From NCBI RefSeq assembly GCF_003574445.1, contig NZ_KZ984563.1:124001-188000 (forward strand): a DNA stretch of 64,000 bases, read 5' to 3'. Both the position numbers and the translations under genes were made by a program. This document shows positions 48,211 through 56,805 of the stretch, piece by piece; position 1 is the stretch's first letter; every line of letters begins with the position of its first letter. The notes below the pieces were generated by a model, which made no database searches, was not told where the DNA came from, and saw only the letters and a list, made by a program, of their open reading frames with translations. This stretch comes from Streptomyces sp. YIM 130001. Its GTDB lineage: Bacteria; Actinomycetota; Actinomycetes; Streptomycetales; Streptomycetaceae.

Positions 48211-50777
48211 GCGCCGCGCCCGGTGTGGCGCTGATCGCCGCACGGTCGCTGCGGACGCACCGCAAGGCATGGGCCGCGGTGGTCGCGGCCCTCGCCCTGG
48301 CCTCGCTGCTGCTCGGCACCTTCGCCCTGGTGGTCGGCGCCACGGCGCTCGGCCATGCGCGCGTGGAACGGTATGCGGGCGCCGATGCGGTGGTGGCGGC
48401 CGACCAGACGACGCGCTACCGGGCGAAGCCCTGGGGCAGCGACCCGCAGACGGCCGAGTCCGCACTCACGGAGCGGATCGGGGTGCCGTGGCGCGTGGTC
48501 GGCGTACTCGAAGCGGTGGACGGCGTACGGGCGGCGGTGCCCGACAGCACGTTCCCGGTGACGGCCGAGCGCGGTGAGCGGACGGCGCTCACGGGCAGCT
48601 CCTGGGACGCGGCCGGCCTCGCACCGTACGCACTGGACGCGGGCCGGGAGCCGCGTACGGCGGGTGAGGTGGTGATGCCGGACGGACGAGAGGCGTCTGC
48701 GGGCGACCGGGTGAGGCTGCGCACGGGCGGGGTGGCGCGTACGTACACCGTGGTGGGTGTCGCCGGGAGCACGGACGCGGTGCACTTCACGGCGGACACC
48801 GCACGGCGGCTCTCCGGGCATCCGGGGACGGCGGACGCCATCGGTCTGGTCGCCGAACCGGGTGTCGGAGCGGGCGAGTTGCACTCCCGGGTGCGGGAGG
48901 CACTCGACGCCGCGAAGGCACGTGACGCGCGGGCGCAGGTGCGGGCGGCCGACGACGTCACCGCGCTGCGGGTGTTCACCGGCGACGGGCGGGGTTCCGC
49001 GGAGCAGTTGGCGGCGGCCCCGGCGCGGTCCGCGCTCCTGGAGATGTGCGGGGCGATCGCGGGAACGCTGGTGCTCATCGCCGTCCTGATCGTCGCGTCC
49101 CTGGTCGCACAGGCGCTACGCCAGCGGTCCGGCGAGCTGGCGCTGCTGCGGGCCGTAGGCGCCTCCCCGCGTCAGCTCAGGGCCGCCGTCGGCCGGGAGG
49201 TGGTGCGGGTTGCGTTGTGGCCGGCGTTGCTCGGCGCGGCATGCTCGGTACCGGCCTGCTTCGGCCTGCTGGCGTTGCTGCGCTCCGGCGGCGCGCTGCC
49301 GTCAGGCTTCGAACCGGCCACACCTGCCTGGTTGTTCACCGCGGTTCTGGTCACGGCGGGCCTGACGGTGGGCATCGCACGGCTGACCGCGTTCCTCGGC
49401 TGCGGGCCGGTCGCACGGGCACGGCCCGCCGAGGCACTGGGGCAGACCGCGGCCGAGCCTCGTCAAGAGCGGCCGGCCCGGCGCATCACGGGTCTGGCCC
49501 TGCTCGCACTCGGCATCAGCGCGGCCGGTACCGCGACGCTGCAGAGCGGCACGGTGGCGGCCGCGGCCGCCAGTACGGCGGCACTGACCATGGTCATCGG
49601 CAGTGCGGTGCTCGGTCCGTGGATCGCCCGCGGGGCGACCCGGGTGGCGGCGGTGCCGCTGCGGCGCTTCGGCGGGCCCACGGGCCGGCTCGCGGCGGCC
49701 GAGTGCGCCGCCGGCGCCCGCCGTCTCGGCGCGGCGATCACCCCCGTCATTCTGGTCACCGCCTTCGTGCTGGTACAGCTCGCGTCGGGCGCCACGATGA
49801 CGCGGGCCGGCGATGAGCAGGCGGAGGCGGCGATGCGTGCCGACCTGGCGCTGACGGCGACGGGCGACGGACTGCCGTCCGCCACCCTGGAGCGGATCCG
49901 CGGAACACCCGGCGTGGCCGCCGTGAACGACGTGCTGCGCAGCACCGTGGTCCTGGCGGACCGCGAGACGGGCTCGCCGCGACTCGAGCGTCTGCCGGTC
50001 ATCGGAATCACACCTGACGCCCTACCTCGCACTCTCGATCCGGGCACCGACGAAGGGTCGCTGTCGCAGCTCGGTGCCGGAACGGTGTCGGTGGGCCGGG
50101 ACCGCGCCCGGTCCATGGATCTCCACCCGGGCGACCGGGTCCGGATCCGCTTCGGTGACGGCACCGAGCGCTCGCCGCGCATCGTCGCCGTACACGAACG
50201 CTCCCTGGCCCTCGGCGACTTCATCCTTCCCCGCGACGATCTCGCCTCGCACATGAGCCAACCGCGCAGCACGGAGGCGCTGATCGCGGCAGCCCCCGGC
50301 ACCGATCCGGCAGCTCTGCGCCACCACCTCGCCGAAGTAGCAGAGTCGGCCGGTTCGAGCGGGGTGACGGTACGTCAACACCCCGCCCCCGTGCGGCTCG
50401 TGGTCGAGGACCAGCGCGCCGGGGAGATCCTCGTCGGCGTCGCGGTGACGGCGATCGGCACGTTCACCGTGATCGCGGTACTGAGCACCCTGACGTTGAT
50501 CGGGATCGGGCGGCGGCCCGCCCTGCGACTGCTGCGGCTGGTCGGCGCGGGGCGCACCCAGCTGCGCGGGATGCTGCGTGCCGAGGCCGCGCTGATCGCC
50601 GCCACCGGACTCGTGGTGGGCGCGGGAGTGGCGGCCGTACCGCTGCTCGCATTCAGCTTCGCAACGGCTCGTACGGTCCCGTATCTTCCCCCGCTCCAGG
50701 GGCTGTTGATCGTGGCGGTGGTCGCGGTGACGACGCTGGCGGGGACCCTGGCACCGGCCCGCAGGGCGGTGCGCTGA
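48207..50777 (+). CDS. ABC transporter permease, FtsX/MacB-like
   Basis: This is an 856-residue membrane protein starting at GTG 48207. An N-terminal membrane helix (about residues 20-45) is followed by a large extracellular domain, then two FtsX-type membrane bundles separated by a second extracellular domain. LALLRAVGASPRQLRAAVGREV and ALRLLRLVGAGRTQLRGMLRAE are the cytoplasmic coupling loops of the two halves. Such exporters handle lipoproteins, peptides or antibiotics. The convergent two-component system beyond the shared terminator is often paired with these exporters. Confidence 0.92.
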   Translation: MSAAPGVALIAARSLRTHRKAWAAVVAALALASLLLGTFALVVGATALGHARVERYAGADAVVAADQTTRYRAKPWGSDPQTAESALTERIGVPWRVVGVLEAVDGVRAAVPDSTFPVTAERGERTALTGSSWDAAGLAPYALDAGREPRTAGEVVMPDGREASAGDRVRLRTGGVARTYTVVGVAGSTDAVHFTADTARRLSGHPGTADAIGLVAEPGVGAGELHSRVREALDAAKARDARAQVRAADDVTALRVFTGDGRGSAEQLAAAPARSALLEMCGAIAGTLVLIAVLIVASLVAQALRQRSGELALLRAVGASPRQLRAAVGREVVRVALWPALLGAACSVPACFGLLALLRSGGALPSGFEPATPAWLFTAVLVTAGLTVGIARLTAFLGCGPVARARPAEALGQTAAEPRQERPARRITGLALLALGISAAGTATLQSGTVAAAAASTAALTMVIGSAVLGPWIARGATRVAAVPLRRFGGPTGRLAAAECAAGARRLGAAITPVILVTAFVLVQLASGATMTRAGDEQAEAAMRADLALTATGDGLPSATLERIRGTPGVAAVNDVLRSTVVLADRETGSPRLERLPVIGITPDALPRTLDPGTDEGSLSQLGAGTVSVGRDRARSMDLHPGDRVRIRFGDGTERSPRIVAVHERSLALGDFILPRDDLASHMSQPRSTEALIAAAPGTDPAALRHHLAEVAESAGSSGVTVRQHPAPVRLVVEDQRAGEILVGVAVTAIGTFTVIAVLSTLTLIGIGRRPALRLLRLVGAGRTQLRGMLRAEAALIAATGLVVGAGVAAVPLLAFSFATARTVPYLPPLQGLLIVAVVAVTTLAGTLAPARRAVR

Positions 50778-50790
50778 CCGACCGGCACGC

Positions 50791-50834
50791 TGAGGCCGGG
50801 CCCCGGGCTATGCGTCGACCGGGGCCCGGCCTCA
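50791..50834. terminator. Bidirectional terminator overlapping the response-regulator stop codon
   Basis: A perfect 16-bp inverted repeat (50791-50806 with 50819-50834) with a 12-nt loop. It starts 13 nt after the exporter permease stop, and its right arm contains the TGA stop of the convergent response-regulator gene (50832-50834). Confidence 0.88.
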
Positions 50835-51476
50835 GGCGTTGAGATACGCGAGTACCGCCCGCACCCTGCGGTGGCCGCTGTCACTGGGCGGCAGTTCGAG
50901 CTTGGTGAAGACGTTGCCGATGTGCTTGTGCACCGAACGCTCTGTCACCACAAGGGACTTGGCGATGGTCGCATTGTCGTGCCCCTCGGCCATCAGCTGC
51001 AGCACCTCGCGCTCGCGAGGAGTGAGCGTGCCGAGCGGGTCGTCGCGCCGCCGGCGCGACATCAGCTCGGTGACCACCTCGGGATCGAGCGCCGTGCCCC
51101 CGTCGGCCACCCGTCCGAGCGCGTCGAGGAACTCGTCGACCCGCCCCACCCGGTCCTTGAGTAGATAGCCGACACCGCGCGCACCGCCACCGAGGAGTTC
51201 GGCGGCGTAGGTCTCCTCGACGTACTGGGAGAGCACGAGGACCGGCAGTCCCGGCAGTTGCTCGCGGGCGTCGAGCGCGGCCCTGAGTCCCTCGTCGCGG
51301 AACCCGGGCGGCATCCGTACGTCCAGGACCGCCGCGTCCGGCCGCTGCTCGATGAGGAGCGGCAGGATCTCGGGCCCGGTCGCGGCCACGCCCGCCACCT
51401 CGTGGCCGGAGGAACGCAGCAGCAGGACCAGGCCCTCTCTCAGCAGGGCATTGTCCTCGGCGATCACCACGCGCAC
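50832..51476 (-). CDS. LuxR-family (NarL-type) response regulator
   Basis: This is a 214-residue regulator. The receiver domain has the acidic pair EDN at residues 7-9, the phosphoacceptor Asp in AVLDVRMPP (near residue 52) and the conserved Lys in YLLKDRV. The C-terminal domain is a LuxR helix-turn-helix (TPREREVLQLMAEGHDNATIAKSLVVTERSVHKHIGNVFTKL). GTG at 51476 overlaps the kinase gene end by 13 nt. It pairs with the upstream sensor kinase and may control the convergent exporter. Confidence 0.94.
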   Translation of the reverse strand: MRVVIAEDNALLREGLVLLLRSSGHEVAGVAATGPEILPLLIEQRPDAAVLDVRMPPGFRDEGLRAALDAREQLPGLPVLVLSQYVEETYAAELLGGGARGVGYLLKDRVGRVDEFLDALGRVADGGTALDPEVVTELMSRRRRDDPLGTLTPREREVLQLMAEGHDNATIAKSLVVTERSVHKHIGNVFTKLELPPSDSGHRRVRAVLAYLNA

Positions 51477-52651
51477 GGCAACTCCACTTCGATCTCGGTA
51501 GGGCCACCGACGGGACTTGTCACCCGCACGGTTCCGTCCAGGGCGGCGACCCGCCGCCGGATGCCGAACAAGCCGGTGCCCAGGGGTTGTTCGGGGTCGG
51601 CAGGGGATCCGGTGAGGGCCGTCTCGGCGCCGCCGCAGCCCTCGTCTCGTACGAGCACCTTCAGCAGACGCGGGGTCCGGTCGAGAGTGACCGAGGCCCG
51701 TTCGGCGCCGCTGTGCTTGGCCGCGTTGGTGAGCGCCTCCGCCACGGCGAAGTACGCGGCGGCCTCCACGGCGGCCGGTGCGCGCGGTCCTTCGGCGGCA
51801 TCGACGGCGGTGACCTCCACGTCCAGACCGCTGCTCGCGGCGAGGGCCCGTACGGCGCCGTCGAGACCTCGGTCGGTGAGCACCGGCGGATGGATGCCGC
51901 GGACCACGTGCCGCAGCTCGGCGAGGGCTTCCTCGGCCTGGTCCTGTGCCTCGTCGAGCAGGGCGCGCGCGGTGACCGGGTTCTGGTCGTAGGCCCGCTT
52001 GGCCAGTCCGATCCGCATGGACAGGGAAACGAGCCGGGCCTGCGCACCGTCGTGCAGATCGCGTTCGATGCGGCGCAGCTCGGCTCCGTGGGCGGCGACC
52101 GCGCCCGCCCTGGTCTCGGCGAGCTCCTCGACCCGGCGGGCGAGACCCGCACTGTCCGTAGGAGTCAGCAGCGCCCGCGACCAGCCGCACTCGAGGTCGG
52201 CGAGCACGCTCAGTACGGGCAGTACGACCGGTCGCCGCCGGCACACCCCGCACCAGATGCCGTCGATCAGCAGCCCCGGCACCCAGACGATCAGTGCGAT
52301 GTAGAACAGGACGAGTCCGTAAAGGAGTTGGGCCACCACCCAGCGCAAGTCGCGGTAAGTGCTGGGGTCGGTGGTGGCGTTCCGCAGTCGTTCGACGAGC
52401 GGTCCCGTCAGCGGCGGGTACGAGTCGTGGACCGGAGCTCCCGTCCACGCGGCCACCCGGCGCCGTTCGAAGCCGGCGAAGCGCCGCACCGTCATCACGG
52501 TCTCCGGCAGCATCCCCGCACCGACCACCAGGGCGGTCGCGGCCAGCCCCACGAGGATCAGCCCGAGCAGGACGTAGCACGCGCAGCTGAGTCCGAACCC
52601 GATGGCGAGATGCCGCGTCGCGCGCCCCGCCCTGCGTACCACCTCGTCCAT
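51464..52651 (-). CDS. Two-component sensor histidine kinase (HisKA_3 type)
   Basis: This is a 395-residue kinase. Two pairs of membrane helices (about residues 15-50 and 103-130) with a short external loop form a putative-sensor domain common in streptomycetes. The phosphoacceptor is His200 in RRIERDLHDGAQARLV. The ATPase domain has EALTNAAKHSGA (N box), VRDEGCGGA and GTGLFGIRRRVAALDG (G boxes). ATG at 52651. It phosphorylates the overlapping LuxR-type regulator. Confidence 0.94.
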   Translation of the reverse strand: MDEVVRRAGRATRHLAIGFGLSCACYVLLGLILVGLAATALVVGAGMLPETVMTVRRFAGFERRRVAAWTGAPVHDSYPPLTGPLVERLRNATTDPSTYRDLRWVVAQLLYGLVLFYIALIVWVPGLLIDGIWCGVCRRRPVVLPVLSVLADLECGWSRALLTPTDSAGLARRVEELAETRAGAVAAHGAELRRIERDLHDGAQARLVSLSMRIGLAKRAYDQNPVTARALLDEAQDQAEEALAELRHVVRGIHPPVLTDRGLDGAVRALAASSGLDVEVTAVDAAEGPRAPAAVEAAAYFAVAEALTNAAKHSGAERASVTLDRTPRLLKVLVRDEGCGGAETALTGSPADPEQPLGTGLFGIRRRVAALDGTVRVTSPVGGPTEIEVELPCAW

Positions 52652-52804
52652 GCCGATCAGCGTATGCGACCTGACCTGGGCAGCGGGGTGGAGCCTGCTA
52701 CACCTTCGGTCGACGAGTGGGCGCCCTGCCGATGACGGAACCGGGCAGTGAGGATGGAGGCATCAGGACGCACCGCGTCGCCGCTCGCATCAAGGGAGTT
52801 CGCC

Positions 52805-52978
52805 ATGAAGGCCCTGCTCTGGTTCGTGCTCGTCTGCTCGCTGGCATTCAACGTGTCCACCAGCTTCATGTGGTCCGGGGGGACGCAGGTGGCGTTCAGC
52901 GTGGTCTCGGGAGTGGTGTTCCTGGGTTCGGCGTTCTCGCTGTGGCTGCTGCGCGACAAGGAGCCCCGGAGCATCTGA
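52805..52978 (+). CDS. Small two-helix membrane protein
   Basis: This 57-residue protein starts at ATG 52805, with GGGAG 6 nt upstream. Two hydrophobic segments (about residues 3-18 and 28-49) are joined by a short loop, and the C-terminus is charged (RDKEPRSI). No family is recognised. It lies 123 nt upstream of narG on the same strand, and might be expressed with it. Clear start signals make it a probable real gene. Confidence 0.75.
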   Translation: MKALLWFVLVCSLAFNVSTSFMWSGGTQVAFSVVSGVVFLGSAFSLWLLRDKEPRSI

Positions 52979-53058
52979 GGCATCGGGGCGTCACCCGTGG
53001 GCCCGGGGCAACCCGTACGGCCCCCACGGACATGTGGCTCCCTCCCGGCGCACCTACC

Positions 53059-53078
53059 TTCGGGACATAGTGCCCGCG
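53059..53078 (+). promoter_or_regulatory. Degenerate DosR/OsdR-box-like dyad upstream of narG
   Basis: The 20 nt centred on GGGACATAGTGCCC match about 14 of 20 positions of the actinobacterial DosR consensus (TTSGGGACTWWAGTCCCSAA, from memory). The core is a 14-bp dyad with imperfect pairing. It ends 23 nt before the narG GTG, closer to the start codon than usual, so the assignment is weak. Confidence 0.3.
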
Positions 53079-53101
53079 CGCCGACTCGAGGGAGCCGTCC
53101 G

Positions 53102-56100
53102 GTGACCGACCATGTGACCGAACCCGGGGCGGCGCTGCTACGCGCCGGCAAGTACTTCCGCCGGGGTACCGCCGCACCGGACATGCACAGCGTGCAGATC
53201 GAGGGCGGCCGGGCGGCGGACGCGTTCTACCGGGACCGGTGGAGTCACGACAAGGTCGTGAACTCCACGCACGGGGTGAACTGCACGGGCTCCTGTCGCT
53301 GGAAGGTGTACGTCAAGGACGGCATCATCACCTGGGAGACCCAGCAGACGGACTACCCGTCGGTGGGCCCCGACCGCCCCGAGTACGAGCCGCGCGGCTG
53401 CCCGCGCGGCGCCGCCTTCTCCTGGTACACGTACTCGCCGACCCGGGTGCGCTACCCCTACATCAGGGGCGTACTGCTCGAGATGTACCGGGAGGCGCGG
53501 CAGCGGCTCGGTGACCCGGTGCTGGCCTGGGCCGACATCCAGGGCGACCCGGAGCGCCGGCGCCGCTACCAGCAGGCCCGCGGCAAGGGCGGTCTGGTGC
53601 GCGCGACCTGGGACGAGTCCCTGGAGATCGTCGCCGCGGCGCATGTGCACACGATCGACAAGTACGGGCCCGACCGGGTCGCCGGCTTCTCCCCCATCCC
53701 CGCGATGTCGATGGTCTCGCACGCGGCGGGCGCACGGTTCATGAGTCTGATCGGTGCGCCGATGCTGTCGTTCTACGACTGGTACGCGGACCTGCCGGTC
53801 GCCTCGCCGCAGGTGTTCGGCGACCAGACCGATGTGCCGGAGTCCGGAGACTGGTGGGACGCCGCGTATCTGATGATGTGGGGCTCCAATGTCCCGGTCA
53901 CCCGGACCCCGGACGCGCACTGGATGGCGGAGGCCCGCTACCGCGGCCAGAAGGTCGTGGTGGTCGCCCCCGACTACGCGGACAACGCCAAGTTCGCCGA
54001 CGAGTGGCTGCATCCGCATCCCGGCACGGACGGCGCGCTCGCCATCGCGATGGGGCATGTGATCCTGCGCGAGTTCTTCGTGGAGAAGCAGTCCGCGTTC
54101 TTCTCGGACTACGTACGCAGATTCACCGACCTGCCGTTCCTGGTGACCCTGACCCGTCGGGACGGGGCGTGGGTGCCGCACAAGTTCCTGCGGGCGAGCG
54201 ACGTCGGGGACGACTCCGAGGGCGCCGACTGGAAGACCGTGGTGCTCGACGACGTTACCGGCGAGCCGGTGGTGCCGAGCGGCTCTCTCGGCTTTCGCTG
54301 GACGGACTCGGGCAAGGGCAAGTGGAACCTGGACCTGGGCGACATCGAGCCGCGCCTCTCGCTGCAGGACAGCGAGGTGGCGGCCGGCGTGGAGGTGCTG
54401 CTCCCCCGGTTCGACACCGAGGGCGGCGAGCATGGGCAGGGCCGCGGCGAGGTACTGCGGCGCGGGGTGCCCGCCACCCGGCTCGGCGGCCAGGACGGAC
54501 CGCTCGTCACCACCGTGTTCGACCTGCTGCTCGCGCAGTACGGGGTCGGGCGCGACGGTCTGCCCGGCGACTGGCCTTCCTCGTACGAGGACGTGGACGC
54601 TCCCGGTACGCCGGGCTGGCAGGAAGCGCTGACCTCGGTGCCGGCCGCGGCCGCGGTCCGGATCGCCCGGGAGTTCGCGGACACCGCGGAGCGGTCCGAG
54701 GGCCGCTGCATGATCCTGATGGGCGCCGGCACCAACCACTGGTTCCACTCGGAGACCATCTACCGCGCCTTCCTCGCCCTGCTCCAGCTCACCGGCTGCC
54801 AGGGCCGCAACGGCGGCGGCTGGGCGCACTACGTGGGCCAGGAGAAGTGCCGGCCGTCCACCGGCTGGGCCACCCTCGCGGGCGCGGGCGACTGGAGCCG
54901 GCCGCCACGGCAGATGATCGGCGCGGCGTATTGGTTCCTCAACACCGACCAGTGGCGCTACGACAAGTTCGGCGCCGACGTGCTGGCCTCGCCGCTCGGC
55001 GAGGGCCGCTTCGACGGCATGACCGGCGCGGACTGCCTCGCGCAGTCGGCGCGGATGGGCTGGATGCCCTCGTACCCGACGTTCGACCGCAATCCGCTCG
55101 ATCTCGCCGAGAGTGCGGATCCGGTGGCGGACGCGGTGGAGCAACTCAAGGCGGGCAGCCTGAAGTTCGCGTGCGAGGATCCGGACGCGCCGGAGAACTG
55201 GCCGCGGGTGCTGACCCTGTGGCGGGCCAATCTGCTCGGTTCGTCGGCGAAGGGCGCCGAGTACTTCAGCCGCCATCTGCTCGGCACCCACTCCTCGTTG
55301 AACGCCCAGGAGGCGTCCGAGGACGAGCGGCCGCGCGATGTGAAGTGGCACGAGGAGGCGCCCGAGGGAAAGCTCGACCTGCTCCTGTCGCTCGACTTCC
55401 GGCAGACCTCCTCCACGCTCCTCTCGGACGTGGTGCTGCCGGCGGCCACCTGGTACGAGAAGCACGACCTGTCGTCGACCGACATGCACCCCTACGTGCA
55501 CTCGTTCACGCCTGCCGTGGACCCGCCGTGGCAGGCGCGGACCGACTTCGACACCTTCCACGGCCTGGCCCAGCGATTCAGTGAACTCGCCGCCGGGCAC
55601 CTGGACGTCCGCAAGGACCTGGTGGCCACGGCCCTGCAGCACGACACCCCGGGTGAGACGGCGCAGCCGGGCGGGGTGTGCCTGGACTGGAAGCGCGGCG
55701 ACTGCGAACCGGTGCCGGGCCGCACGATGCCCAATCTGACGGTGGTGGAGCGCGACTACACGGCGATCGGCGCCAAGTTCGCGGCACTGGGCCCGCTCGC
55801 CGACAAGCTCGGCCTCCCGGTGAAGGGCATCTCGTTCCGCCCGGACGAGGAGGTCGCGGACCTGGCCCGGCGCAACGGCACCGCGCGCGGCGGTCCCGCC
55901 GACGGGCGGCCGCTCCTGGACACGGCCGTGAAGGCGGCCAATACGATCCTGGCGCTGTCCGGCACCACGAACGGGCGGCTCGCCACGCAGGGCTTCCACA
56001 CTCTCGAGGAGCGCACCGGCCAGGAGATGGCTCATCTGGCCGCGGAGGCCGAGGGCAAGCGCGTCACGTACGCGGACACCCAGGCCGCACCGGTCCCGGT

Positions 56101-56785
56101 GATCACCTCACCGGAGTGGTCGGGCAGCGAGTCCGGCGGTCGCCGCTACACGGCGTTCACGCTCAATACCGAGCACCTCAAGCCGTGGCACACCCTCACC
56201 GGCCGCCAGCACTTCTTCCTCGACCACGACTGGATCCACGAGCTCGGCGAAGCGCTGCCGGTGTACCGGCCGCCGCTCGACATGCACCGTCTGTTCAACG
56301 AGCCGGTCCTCGGCCCGGACGGGGAGAAGCAGGTGACGGTCCGTTACCTCACCCCGCACAACAAGTGGTCCATCCACTCCGAGTACCAGGACAACCTCTT
56401 CATGCTGTCCCTGTCACGAGGCGGCCAGTGCATCTGGATGTCTCCGCAGGACGCCGATTCCATCGGGGTCAAGGACAACGACTGGATCGAGGCGGTCAAC
56501 CGCAACGGTGTGGTGGTCGCCCGCGCGATCGTCTCGCACCGCATGCCGGCCGGCACGGTCTACATGCACCACGCCCAGGAACGCACGGTCAACGTGCCGA
56601 AGGCGGAGGCGACGGGCCGCCGCGGCGGCATCCACAACTCGCTGACGAGGGTCCTGATGAAACCCAGCCACCTCATCGGCGGCTACGCCCAACTGTCCTG
56701 GGCTTTCAACTACTTGGGGCCGACCGGTAACCAGCGCGACGAGGTGACCGTCATCCGCAGGCGTTCGCAGACAGTGTCCTACTAG
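53102..56785 (+). CDS. narG: Respiratory nitrate reductase alpha subunit
   Basis: This is a 1227-residue, membrane-associated Mo-bis-PGD enzyme. The [4Fe-4S] FS0 ligands are His57, Cys61 and Cys65 (HGVNCTGSC) and Cys100 (EPRGCPRG). YDWYADLPVASPQVFGDQTDVPES contains the Asp that coordinates molybdenum in E. coli NarG. WGSNVPVTRTPDAHW and LTPHNKWSIHSEY are also NarG-specific. GTG at 53102 has GGGAG 7 nt upstream. There is no Tat signal, in line with a cytoplasm-facing NarG. It reduces nitrate to nitrite with electrons from menaquinol via NarI and NarH, allowing survival or respiration at low oxygen. Confidence 0.97.
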   Translation: MTDHVTEPGAALLRAGKYFRRGTAAPDMHSVQIEGGRAADAFYRDRWSHDKVVNSTHGVNCTGSCRWKVYVKDGIITWETQQTDYPSVGPDRPEYEPRGCPRGAAFSWYTYSPTRVRYPYIRGVLLEMYREARQRLGDPVLAWADIQGDPERRRRYQQARGKGGLVRATWDESLEIVAAAHVHTIDKYGPDRVAGFSPIPAMSMVSHAAGARFMSLIGAPMLSFYDWYADLPVASPQVFGDQTDVPESGDWWDAAYLMMWGSNVPVTRTPDAHWMAEARYRGQKVVVVAPDYADNAKFADEWLHPHPGTDGALAIAMGHVILREFFVEKQSAFFSDYVRRFTDLPFLVTLTRRDGAWVPHKFLRASDVGDDSEGADWKTVVLDDVTGEPVVPSGSLGFRWTDSGKGKWNLDLGDIEPRLSLQDSEVAAGVEVLLPRFDTEGGEHGQGRGEVLRRGVPATRLGGQDGPLVTTVFDLLLAQYGVGRDGLPGDWPSSYEDVDAPGTPGWQEALTSVPAAAAVRIAREFADTAERSEGRCMILMGAGTNHWFHSETIYRAFLALLQLTGCQGRNGGGWAHYVGQEKCRPSTGWATLAGAGDWSRPPRQMIGAAYWFLNTDQWRYDKFGADVLASPLGEGRFDGMTGADCLAQSARMGWMPSYPTFDRNPLDLAESADPVADAVEQLKAGSLKFACEDPDAPENWPRVLTLWRANLLGSSAKGAEYFSRHLLGTHSSLNAQEASEDERPRDVKWHEEAPEGKLDLLLSLDFRQTSSTLLSDVVLPAATWYEKHDLSSTDMHPYVHSFTPAVDPPWQARTDFDTFHGLAQRFSELAAGHLDVRKDLVATALQHDTPGETAQPGGVCLDWKRGDCEPVPGRTMPNLTVVERDYTAIGAKFAALGPLADKLGLPVKGISFRPDEEVADLARRNGTARGGPADGRPLLDTAVKAANTILALSGTTNGRLATQGFHTLEERTGQEMAHLAAEAEGKRVTYADTQAAPVPVITSPEWSGSESGGRRYTAFTLNTEHLKPWHTLTGRQHFFLDHDWIHELGEALPVYRPPLDMHRLFNEPVLGPDGEKQVTVRYLTPHNKWSIHSEYQDNLFMLSLSRGGQCIWMSPQDADSIGVKDNDWIEAVNRNGVVVARAIVSHRMPAGTVYMHHAQERTVNVPKAEATGRRGGIHNSLTRVLMKPSHLIGGYAQLSWAFNYLGPTGNQRDEVTVIRRRSQTVSY

Positions 56786-56805
56786 AGCGGGGAGCAGCTC
56801 GAACT

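Noticed and set aside
53138..56035. 965-codon minus-strand frame
   Set aside because: Antisense to narG; Arg/His/Val-rich without motifs.
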